DNA of 42,001 bases from the NCBI GenBank assembly GCA_024225635.1, contig JAAEMK010000307.1, forward strand, positions 1 to 42,001, given 5' to 3'. The position numbers and the translations under genes are program-made. Of the stretch, positions 24,719-31,655 are shown one piece after another. The notes under the pieces were generated by a model, which made no database searches, had not been told where the DNA came from, and saw nothing but the letters and a program-made list of their open reading frames with translations. Origin of the DNA: Desulfobacteraceae bacterium (lineage in GTDB: Bacteria > Desulfobacterota > Desulfobacteria > Desulfobacterales > Desulfobacteraceae). How positions within the stretch are numbered: the first letter of the stretch is position 1; each line of letters starts with the position of its first letter.

Positions 24719-25437
24719 TCACCTCCCAGATAGGCCTGGCGGACCCGGGGGGTGTCGGCCAGTTCCGCGCTCGGCCCGGAAAGCACCACCCGGCCCGTTT
24801 CAAGGACATAGGCCCGGTGGGACAGCGCAAGCGCCATCACCGCGTTCTGTTCCACGATGAGAACGGTGACCCCCTGGGCGTTTATTCTCTTCAGCATATC
24901 AAAAATGGTATCGATGACCAGGGGAGCAAGCCCCAGGGACGGTTCATCCAATATCAGAAGCTTTGGACGCCCCATGAGGGAACGGCCAAGGGCGAGCATC
25001 ATCTGCTCCCCGCCCGAGAGTTTGCCCGCGGCCTGGCCGGACCGCTCCTCCAGTATGGGAAACATTTTATAGATGGATTCAAGATCTTTTTCCACGCCCT
25101 TGTCCGAACGAAGATACGCGCCGATAAGCAAATTTTCCTTTACCGTAAGCCGGGAGAAAACGCCCCTGCCTTCGGGGCATTGGGAAATACCCGCGCCAAC
25201 GATCCGTTCCGGCGCAACGGTCGAGATCTCAATGGTTTCCTTCCCCTTTTCCGGGGTGTAGAGAATCCTGCCGGACGAGGGACGCAGGAGCCCGGAGACG
25301 GTTCTTAACGCCGTTGTTTTTCCCGCGCCGTTGGCGCCGATCAGCGCAACGATTTCACCATGGCCCACCTGGAGCGACACCTTATGCAATACATGGGTTT
25401 CGCCCCGGTATACGTCAATATTGTCAACTGTAAGCAT
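24715..25437 (-). CDS. livF: ABC transporter ATP-binding protein LivF
   Basis: 240 aa from the ATG at 25437 with AGGAAG upstream; an in-frame start eight codons earlier is possible. Walker A is GANGAGKTT, the signature is LSGGEQ, and Walker B is LLILDEPSLGLAP, followed by the switch His equivalent in LIVEQNAVMALALSHRAYVLETGRV, the LivF hallmark. It overlaps livG by 14 bases and livH by four. With LivG it hydrolyses ATP to drive uptake. Confidence 0.95.
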   Translation of the reverse strand: MLTVDNIDVYRGETHVLHKVSLQVGHGEIVALIGANGAGKTTALRTVSGLLRPSSGRILYTPEKGKETIEISTVAPERIVGAGISQCPEGRGVFSRLTVKENLLIGAYLRSDKGVEKDLESIYKMFPILEERSGQAAGKLSGGEQMMLALGRSLMGRPKLLILDEPSLGLAPLVIDTIFDMLKRINAQGVTVLIVEQNAVMALALSHRAYVLETGRVVLSGPSAELADTPRVRQAYLGGE

Positions 25438-26224
25438 GGGCTTCTTCCTTTGGGGAACCAAGATAGGCTTTGATCACCTCGGGTGAATTCCGGATCTCTT
25501 CCGGGGTTCCCCGGGCAAGCACCCTGCCCTGGTTCAGCACCTGAATCCGGTGGCACAGGTTCATCACCAGGCGCATATCATGCTCAACGATCAACACCGT
25601 CATACCGTGATCGGCGACGACCTGCTTTATGGTGGCCATGAGGTCCGTGGTTTCCTGGGGATTCATTCCCGCAGCCGGTTCATCCAGAAGCAAAAGTTTC
25701 GGATTCGTTGCAAGAGCCCGGGCAATTTCCATTTTCCTCTGGTCGCCGTAGGAAAGTTTTTTAGCCGGTTCGTTCATGAGATCGGAAAGATCCATCATTT
25801 CGGCAAATTTCATTGCCTGGCGGGTGATCTCCTTTTCGGTCCGGCGAAATTTTGCCGAATGAAAAACCGTATGGAAAAATCCAGTGCCATGGCGCATGTG
25901 AAAGGCGACTTTTATGTTGTCCAGAACGCTCAAGTCGCCGAACAGCCTTATGTTCTGAAAGGTCCTTGCTATACCGGCCCTGGCTGTCCTGGCCGGAGAA
26001 TAATCCGTGATGTTTTTCCCGTTGAAAAATATCTCCCCGGAACTGGGTTTCAAAACCCCGGAAAGGAGGTTGAACACGGTGGTTTTTCCGGCGCCGTTGG
26101 GGCCGATCAAACCCATGAGCTCCCCTTGAACAATATCAAAGGAGCAATCGGAAAGGGCCCGGATGCCCCCGAATTTTTTCCCTACATTTTTAACTTTCAG
26201 AAGAACTGCTCTCTCGCGGACCAT
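25424..26224 (-). CDS. livG: ABC transporter ATP-binding protein LivG
   Basis: 266 aa; first gene of the importer operon. Walker A is GPNGAGKTT, the LivG-type loop is GIARTFQNIRLFGDLSVLDNI, the signature is LSYGDQRKMEIARAL, Walker B is LLLLDEPAAGMNP, and VLIVEHDMRLVMNLCHRIQVL follows. AAAGGA lies upstream of the ATG. A TTGACA-type promoter is predicted 70-100 bases upstream. Confidence 0.95.
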   Translation of the reverse strand: MVRERAVLLKVKNVGKKFGGIRALSDCSFDIVQGELMGLIGPNGAGKTTVFNLLSGVLKPSSGEIFFNGKNITDYSPARTARAGIARTFQNIRLFGDLSVLDNIKVAFHMRHGTGFFHTVFHSAKFRRTEKEITRQAMKFAEMMDLSDLMNEPAKKLSYGDQRKMEIARALATNPKLLLLDEPAAGMNPQETTDLMATIKQVVADHGMTVLIVEHDMRLVMNLCHRIQVLNQGRVLARGTPEEIRNSPEVIKAYLGSPKEEAHAYS

Positions 26225-26293
26225 TTCCCATGTATCCTTTCAAGCACCCTGTCAATCAACCAATTACGATGTACTACGGAATTAAGTAGGAAA

Positions 26294-26322
26294 TTTATCG
26301 CAGAATGAAAGTAATGTGTCAA
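26294..26322 (-). promoter_or_regulatory. Predicted promoter of liv operon
   Basis: On the minus strand, TTGACA (26322-26317), a 17-base spacer and GATAAA (26299-26294). The -35 is consensus; the -10 matches four of six. The 168-base gap between livG and the LarA-like gene shows no other feature. Confidence 0.55.
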
Positions 26323-26392
26323 GGAGAAACAAATTATCCCCCCCTGCAAGGAATATCAGTATAGAAGAAAAAGCGTTATTACCTCCCCCGGA

Positions 26393-27676
26393 TCATGGCA
26401 AGATCAGATCCCCGTTTCCGTCAAATGCCGGCCGCTTTTTTTCCATTACCTCGGCATGGGCCATGGCCTCCACCTCGGGCAGGAGGGCCTGGCTTGCCCA
26501 GAATGCCTGGGTGTGGAGGGTATCCTTGATGATCACGGCCCTCGCCAGGGCAGGATCGAGGGGCCCCAGGGTCGTAAGCGCCGCCTGGATCGCCTTTTGG
26601 TCATCGGGCAGGCGGATGGGGATGAAGGCCTTTCTCAGGGAGATGCTGGTGAGGGCGTTCATCACCGTGCTTTCATAGTCAAGCCCCCTGAACACCTTTT
26701 CCGTGATGATGTCCGCATTGCCGAGGCCGATGGCGTTGCCAGCGGTTTTTTCGGAAAGGTTTAGAATGGCGATGCGGCCCGCCCGGAGAATCCCGGAAAA
26801 ATCGTCTTCCATGAGATCATAGGTGCGGCCGGTGACATTGGGGTCCATGCCCGAACCGCTGATGTCCTTGCCGATCTCCCGGATAACGAGGGCGTCCAGT
26901 TCACTGAAGGGAAGATGGGGAAAATTGTCCCTTGCGAGTTCGAGAAGCCGGGACTCCCGTTCAAACACCTCCCCGGCGGGTACCGGCTCGACCACCATGG
27001 TATCCTCGAAATGATCCTCCACAACGGCGATGCCGAACCTGAAGTTTGTGGCGAACATGATCCTTTCCGCCATGGATTTTAGCAGGGGAAAGAACCCGTG
27101 CTTGAGGGCCATGTTGTGATAGGCGAGCGCCCCTTGATGTTTTCCCATGCCCACACAGAGCATCTTGCACAGCCCGCTCTCCACGGAACCCTTGAATTTC
27201 GTATGGGGCTTTATCCGGTTGATGCAGACGCTGTGATCCATGGCCAGGGCATCCCTTGAAAAATAGACGGGCACCTCCCCCATCACCTCCCCCACCCGGA
27301 CCACGTCCATGGAGGAAACCACGGGCGCGCCGCACACGGTTTCGGTGATGCCGAGCTTTTCCAGCACTTTCACTTGGCCTTGGGCAGTGGCGCTTCCGTG
27401 GCTGCCCATGGCGGGAATGATGTGGGGAATCGCCCCGAACTCCTTGAACCGTTCACAAAGGGCGGTCACCAGCTGGGCGATGTTCGCGATTCCCCGGCTG
27501 CCCACGCCAATGGCCACGGAATCCCCTTTTTTTATATGGGAGGTCAGAAAACGGTCATCCAGGGAGTCATGGAGCGCCTTTACCGGATCTTCCAGCCCCC
27601 GGCGGGGATGATTCATTTGAACACGGTAGAAATCAGGAAACGAAAAGTCATCTTCTATATATTTTGGATAACGCAT
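26393..27676 (-). CDS. LarA-like (DUF2088) nickel-pincer-type isomerase candidate
   Basis: 427 aa, matching the LarA/DUF2088 superfamily length. The N-terminal domain has VAIGVGSRGIANIAQLV and IPHIIPAMGSHGSATAQGQ (the GSHG motif with the catalytic-region His), then CINRIKPHTKFKGSVESGLCKMLCVGMGKHQGA, where LarA-type proteins have catalytic and Ni-cofactor-binding His and Lys residues. LarA racemises lactate with a nickel-pincer cofactor; paralogues act on other 2-hydroxy acids. The divergent neighbours (TAXI-TRAP transporter, GntR regulator and D-lactate/glycolate-type oxidase) support a 2-hydroxyacid racemase or epimerase role. No larB, larC or larE is present in the window, so the cofactor must be made elsewhere. 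GGGGGTG precedes the start. Confidence 0.85.
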   Translation of the reverse strand: MRYPKYIEDDFSFPDFYRVQMNHPRRGLEDPVKALHDSLDDRFLTSHIKKGDSVAIGVGSRGIANIAQLVTALCERFKEFGAIPHIIPAMGSHGSATAQGQVKVLEKLGITETVCGAPVVSSMDVVRVGEVMGEVPVYFSRDALAMDHSVCINRIKPHTKFKGSVESGLCKMLCVGMGKHQGALAYHNMALKHGFFPLLKSMAERIMFATNFRFGIAVVEDHFEDTMVVEPVPAGEVFERESRLLELARDNFPHLPFSELDALVIREIGKDISGSGMDPNVTGRTYDLMEDDFSGILRAGRIAILNLSEKTAGNAIGLGNADIITEKVFRGLDYESTVMNALTSISLRKAFIPIRLPDDQKAIQAALTTLGPLDPALARAVIIKDTLHTQAFWASQALLPEVEAMAHAEVMEKKRPAFDGNGDLILP

Positions 27677-27703
27677 GAAAACACCCCCAGGGTCATTTTA
27701 CTC

Positions 27704-27732
27704 TTGACAGACACGATTTTGCCTTATATGAA
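27704..27732 (+). promoter_or_regulatory. Predicted promoter of TAXI-TRAP/oxidase operon
   Basis: TTGACA (27704-27709), 17-base spacer, TATGAA (27727-27732). The predicted start point falls at the edge of the palindrome 27739-27757, the expected geometry for repression. The leader would be about 195 bases long. Confidence 0.45.
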
Positions 27733-27738
27733 CAGTGA

Positions 27739-27757
27739 TCAGATGTCGGACATCTGA
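27739..27757. promoter_or_regulatory. 19-bp perfect palindrome, candidate GntR/FCD operator
   Basis: TCAGATGTC-G-GACATCTGA is a perfect palindrome around one central base. Its core TGTC-N-GACA fits the T-G/T-rich palindromes bound by FadR/LldR-type GntR regulators (known in general for the family). It lies between the divergent LarA-like and TAXI genes; the regulator is encoded two genes downstream. It would overlap the start point of the rightward promoter and the upstream part of a leftward one. Confidence 0.65.
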
Positions 27758-27809
27758 CGTTTATCCAGGACATCCATAGCACCCTGGGAACGGAGAGTAA
27801 AGCAAAAAC

Positions 27810-27935
27810 ATGAAGACCATTTGTACGAAAAAAGGCATTGATTTTTTTTCGTACTTCCCCCTGATCCATAACAGTTCAATGGCAGACGGCCTGCCGAATG
27901 GATCGGATATATTATTATCTTTTAAGGAGAGTTAA
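27810..27935 (+). CDS. Possible 41-aa leader peptide ahead of TAXI gene
   Basis: An ATG-initiated frame of 41 codons ends in TAA directly before the TAXI protein's ATG (TAAATG), so the two could be translationally coupled. GGAGAG lies 12 bases upstream, rather far. It contains an 11-bp inverted repeat (GTACGAAAAAA, 27823-27833, with its complement at 27844-27854) that would fold over the early codons. No homology is recognised. It may be a regulatory leader or a chance frame. Confidence 0.25.
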   Translation: MKTICTKKGIDFFSYFPLIHNSSMADGLPNGSDILLSFKES

Positions 27936-28940
27936 ATGGTTAAAAAAACGTTGCTGTCGATCCTGGCCCTGTCCCTTGCCTTTGTGTTTAACCCGGAAGA
28001 ATCCCGGGCAGGCGACAATTTAATCCTTGCCACCGCCACCACCGGGGGCACCTATTACCCCGTGGGGGTCGCCATTGGCACCCTTGCGAGCATCAAGCTT
28101 GCAAAAAAGCATCAAATCACCGTCACGGCCATTAATTCAGCCGGTTCCGGTGAGAACATCCAGATGCTGAAGAACAAAGAGGCCCAGCTGGCCATTCTCC
28201 AGGCCCTTTTCGGACTCAATGCCTACCGGGGCCAGGGCCCCTATGCAGGCAGGCCCATGAAGGATTTCCGTTCGGTCACCATGCTCTGGGAAAACGTCGA
28301 GCATTTCGCCCTGCTCAAAAAATACGCCTCAACCGGAACCATCTCCGACCTGAAAGCGATCCAGGGCAAGAAATTCTCCATTGGAAAACGGGGCAGCGGC
28401 ACCGAAGGGTCCGGCCGCACCATCCTTGCCGCCCAGGGAATCGATCCTAAAAAGGATATGACCCTGGAATTTCTCAGCTACAATCCCACGGCCCAGGCCA
28501 TGATGGACGGGCGCATCGTGGGCGGCAACATTCCCGCGGGTCCCCCGGTCGCCTCCATCACCCAGCTCTTTGCCCAGCTGGGGGACAAAAAGGTAAAAGT
28601 CCTGGATTTCACCGACGATCAGCTGGCGAGCATCCAGGCGAAATATCCCATCTGGAACCGTTACCTCATCAAGGCCGGCACCTATCCCGGTCAGAAAAAC
28701 GATATCAACACCATCTCCCAGCCCAACTTCCTGGCGGTTCATCCGGACGTATCCGAAGAGACGGTATACCTGATCACCAAAACCATCTATGAGAACCTTC
28801 CCTTTCTTGCCACCATCCACAAGGCAACCAAGGTCATGAAGATCGAAAAAGCGATCAGCGGTCTGCCCGTGCCCCTGCATCCGGGCGCGGCCAGATATTA
28901 CAGGGAAGTCGGCATCACCATCCCTGAAGCCCTCCTGTAA
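27936..28940 (+). CDS. TAXI-family TRAP transporter solute-binding protein
   Basis: 334 aa with AAGGAG six bases before the ATG. Residues 1-25 are a Sec signal ending SRA. The mature start NLILATATTGGTYYPVGVAIG is the TAXI-family hallmark, followed by AINSAGSGENIQMLKNKEAQLAI, KKFSIGKRGSGTEGSGR and a C-terminal HPGAARYYREVG. TAXI proteins capture an organic acid in the periplasm and hand it to a fused TRAP permease, encoded next. The substrate is unknown; the neighbouring racemase-like and oxidase genes point to a 2-hydroxy acid. Confidence 0.93.
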   Translation: MVKKTLLSILALSLAFVFNPEESRAGDNLILATATTGGTYYPVGVAIGTLASIKLAKKHQITVTAINSAGSGENIQMLKNKEAQLAILQALFGLNAYRGQGPYAGRPMKDFRSVTMLWENVEHFALLKKYASTGTISDLKAIQGKKFSIGKRGSGTEGSGRTILAAQGIDPKKDMTLEFLSYNPTAQAMMDGRIVGGNIPAGPPVASITQLFAQLGDKKVKVLDFTDDQLASIQAKYPIWNRYLIKAGTYPGQKNDINTISQPNFLAVHPDVSEETVYLITKTIYENLPFLATIHKATKVMKIEKAISGLPVPLHPGAARYYREVGITIPEALL

Positions 28941-28955
28941 AACATGAGCAAACAA

Positions 28956-28986
28956 GGGGGGCGGGGTCTGAAATTTCCCGCCTCCC
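28956..28986 (+). promoter_or_regulatory. Intercistronic GC hairpin between TAXI and permease genes
   Basis: GGGGGGCGGG (28956-28965) pairs with CCCGCCTCCC (28977-28986), ten pairs with one G-U, loop of 11 bases. No T-run follows, so it is more likely an mRNA-stabilising or partial attenuation element, which would raise binding-protein output relative to the permease. Confidence 0.5.
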
Positions 28987-29004
28987 CAACCAAGAGGACA
29001 ATCG

Positions 29005-30930
29005 ATGGAGCATCCCATGTCAGACAAGCCCCAAGGCGTCATTGAAGATTCAAACGGTGAAGTTGTGGTAAGCCGTAAAGTACTGTCAAAAGCATCCACC
29101 AAGGTTCTTTACTGGACAGGCGTTATCATGGCCCTGTTTCACCTGTGGGTGAACACGGTGGGCATCCTGCCCGAGATTCAGCGTAACGCGATCCATTTCG
29201 GATTCATTCTGTTCATGGGCTACCTCATCTACCCGTTCAGTGTAAAAACCGCTACAAAGCTGAAATGGCTGGACCTGCTCCTTGCCCTGTTATCGGTGGC
29301 CTCGGCCGCCTATCTTGTGCTGTTCGAGGATGCCCTCCACGCCCGGAACGAGGTGCCCATCCTCCCGGACCTGATCTTTGCCGGCATCGCCATTGTCCTG
29401 ATGCTTGAGATCACCCGGCGCACGGCGGGATACATCATTCCCGGGATCGCCCTCTTCTTCCTGGGATACGCCCTCTGGTTCGGCAAATACATGGGCGGCA
29501 TGTGGACCTTTCCCGGTGTCAGCATCCAGCGGATGCTCTACCGGATGTACTTTGCCCCGGACGGCATCTTCGGCACCATCGCCACCATCTCCTCCACATT
29601 CGTGTTCCTGTTCGTGCTGTTTGCAGCCTTTCTTCTCAAATCCGGGGCCGGGGATTTCATCATCCGCCTGTCCATCGCGGTCATGGGTAAGATGATCGGG
29701 GGCCCTGCCAAGATGGCCGTGTTCGCAAGCGGCCTCATGGGCTCCATCTCGGGCAGCGCCGTTGCCAACACCGTCGGAACCGGCTCCATCACCATTCCCC
29801 TGATGAAGCGGGTGGGATTCGGCCCCAAGTTTGCAGGGGCCGTGGAAGCCGCGGCCTCCACCGGCGGCCAGCTCATGCCCCCCATCATGGGAGCAGGCGC
29901 ATTTATCATGAGCCAGTGGACCCAGATTCCCTACCTGACCATTGTGGGCGTGGCCATCATCCCGGCGGTCATGTATTTCATGAGCGTGGTGTTTTTCGTT
30001 CACCTGCGGGCCAGGAAGCTCGGGCTGCAACCCATGGAAGACCATGAGATCCCCACCATCAGGGAAGTGCTCAGGGAGGGCTGGAATTTCTTCATCCCCA
30101 TCGGGGTTCTCATCGGCCTGTTGATGACCGGGTTCACCCCCACCTACTCCGCCTGTGCCGGAATCGCCTCCATTGTCGCGGCAAGCTGGCTGAACAAAAA
30201 AACCCGGATGTACCCCAAGGATATCCTGGACGCCTTTGCCGAAGGGGCCAGGGGCATGGTCACCACGGGTGTCATCCTCCTTTGCTCGGGCATTGTCATC
30301 GGCGTTGTGCTCATGGTGGGCGCGGGCATCAAGTTTTCCATCATGATCTCCTCCATCGCCGGGGGCAGCCTCATGGTCACCATCGTTCTCATCGCCCTCG
30401 CCTCCCTGGTGCTGGGCATGGGACTGCCGGTGACGGCATCCTACATTGTTCTGGCGGTGCTGGCGGCCCCGTCCCTGGAGATGCTGGGAGCGTCCCTGAT
30501 CGGCGCGCACATGCTCATCTTCTGGTATTCCCAGGATGCCAACGTCACCCCGCCGGTCTGCCTTGCGGCCTATTCCGCGGCGGGCATATCCGGCAGCCCT
30601 CCCCTGGCCACGGGATTTGAATCCTGGAAGCTTGCCAAGGGCCTTTACATCATTCCACTTTTGTTTGTCTACACCCCCATTCTTTTTGAGGGGTCGGCGT
30701 TCCTTGTGGCCGAGACAGCCATAAGCGGGCTGTTCGGGCTTTTTTGCTTTGCCGTGTTTTTCGAAGGCTTTCACAAGACACACCTGAACTGGGCTTTCAG
30801 GATCGCCTACCTGATTTCGGCGGGCCTGTTCCTGTGGCCTCAAATCTATCTCCACGCAGGAGGCGCCGTGCTCTTCACCGCCCTTTACCTCGTACAGGTA
30901 AAGACCGCCCCTGAACTGCAAACGGATTAG
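29005..30930 (+). CDS. TRAP transporter permease, fused small+large subunits
   Basis: 641 aa. The four-helix small-subunit part (about 30-160) is joined to a DctM-like large subunit, as usual for TAXI-type systems. Signature segments are LLKSGAGDFIIRLSIAVMGKMIGGPAKMAVFASGLMGSISGSAVANTVGTGSITIP, EAAASTGGQLMPPIMGAGAFIM and a second half with MGLPVTASYIVLAVLAAPSLEMLG and DANVTPPVCLAAYSAAGI. About 16 helices are expected. It uses an ion gradient, usually Na+, to import the ligand. GAGG lies before the first ATG; a second ATG four codons later is possible. Confidence 0.93.
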   Translation: MEHPMSDKPQGVIEDSNGEVVVSRKVLSKASTKVLYWTGVIMALFHLWVNTVGILPEIQRNAIHFGFILFMGYLIYPFSVKTATKLKWLDLLLALLSVASAAYLVLFEDALHARNEVPILPDLIFAGIAIVLMLEITRRTAGYIIPGIALFFLGYALWFGKYMGGMWTFPGVSIQRMLYRMYFAPDGIFGTIATISSTFVFLFVLFAAFLLKSGAGDFIIRLSIAVMGKMIGGPAKMAVFASGLMGSISGSAVANTVGTGSITIPLMKRVGFGPKFAGAVEAAASTGGQLMPPIMGAGAFIMSQWTQIPYLTIVGVAIIPAVMYFMSVVFFVHLRARKLGLQPMEDHEIPTIREVLREGWNFFIPIGVLIGLLMTGFTPTYSACAGIASIVAASWLNKKTRMYPKDILDAFAEGARGMVTTGVILLCSGIVIGVVLMVGAGIKFSIMISSIAGGSLMVTIVLIALASLVLGMGLPVTASYIVLAVLAAPSLEMLGASLIGAHMLIFWYSQDANVTPPVCLAAYSAAGISGSPPLATGFESWKLAKGLYIIPLLFVYTPILFEGSAFLVAETAISGLFGLFCFAVFFEGFHKTHLNWAFRIAYLISAGLFLWPQIYLHAGGAVLFTALYLVQVKTAPELQTD

Positions 30931-30941
30931 GATTAGCGCCC

Positions 30942-31655
30942 ATGGAACGCCTATTTAAAAAAATTCCCCAGAAAAAGGTCAGTGACAAGGTATTTGAACA
31001 GATCAAAACCCACATCATCACCGGCAAGTTTCTTCCCGGGGAGAAGATCCCGCCGGAGATGGAGCTGACGAGCCTGTTCAATGTGAGCCGCTCCTCCGTA
31101 AGGGAGGCGATCCTGAAACTGGAATGCCTCGGATTTGTCGAACAGAAACGGGGGGACGGCACCTTTGTGAAATCGGTCACCCAGGCCCCCATCCAGGACT
31201 ACATGGAAGAGATGACAGGGGAAAAGGATTTCCTGGCGGGCCTCATGGAGGTGCGTATCGTCCTTGAAACCTGGGCTGCGGCCACCGCCGCCTCCCGGGC
31301 CACGGATGAAGATATCGAGGCGCTCAAGGAAATCCTGGATGAAATGGAAAACCACAAGACCGAGAAAATGGGGTATGAACTCAACGTCAAGCTCCACAGC
31401 CGGATCACCTCGGCAACCCGCAACCCCTTTCTCATCCACATGATGGGGTCCATTTTGCAATGGCTTTCAACCATAACCCAAAAGGTCTATGCAGACCGCA
31501 AAAAATACCCGGAGCGCAAGCAGGAGCTGACCCGGCAGCACAGCCGCATCGTCAAGGCCATAGCGGACAGGAATCCCGGGGAGGCATCCGCCGCCATGGC
31601 GGACCATCTCAATTACACTCTCAGGAAGGCGACAAAGAACAATGACCATTTATGA
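30942..31655 (+). CDS. GntR-family transcriptional regulator, FadR/FCD subfamily
   Basis: 237 aa. The winged helix-turn-helix (about 10-78) reads KVSDKVFEQIKTHIITGKFLPGEKIPPEMELTSLFNVSRSSVREAILKLECLGFVEQKRGDGTFV. The FCD ligand domain (about 95-225) has the conserved EVRIVLETWAAATAA helix, Asn/His residues in LNVKLHSRI and QHSRIVKAI, and an AMADHL end; these acidic and His residues usually bind a metal and a carboxylate. LldR and similar proteins sense lactate or related acids. The palindrome at 27739-27757 is the predicted site. The gene sits inside the operon, 11 bases after the permease and overlapping the oxidase by 14 bases, consistent with autoregulation. Confidence 0.93.
   Translation: MERLFKKIPQKKVSDKVFEQIKTHIITGKFLPGEKIPPEMELTSLFNVSRSSVREAILKLECLGFVEQKRGDGTFVKSVTQAPIQDYMEEMTGEKDFLAGLMEVRIVLETWAAATAASRATDEDIEALKEILDEMENHKTEKMGYELNVKLHSRITSATRNPFLIHMMGSILQWLSTITQKVYADRKKYPERKQELTRQHSRIVKAIADRNPGEASAAMADHLNYTLRKATKNNDHL

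Noticed and set aside
29290-30921. 543-codon minus-strand frame opposite the TRAP permease
   Set aside because: Its composition (runs of G, H, D, E) is typical of an antisense shadow of a hydrophobic membrane protein in GC-rich DNA.
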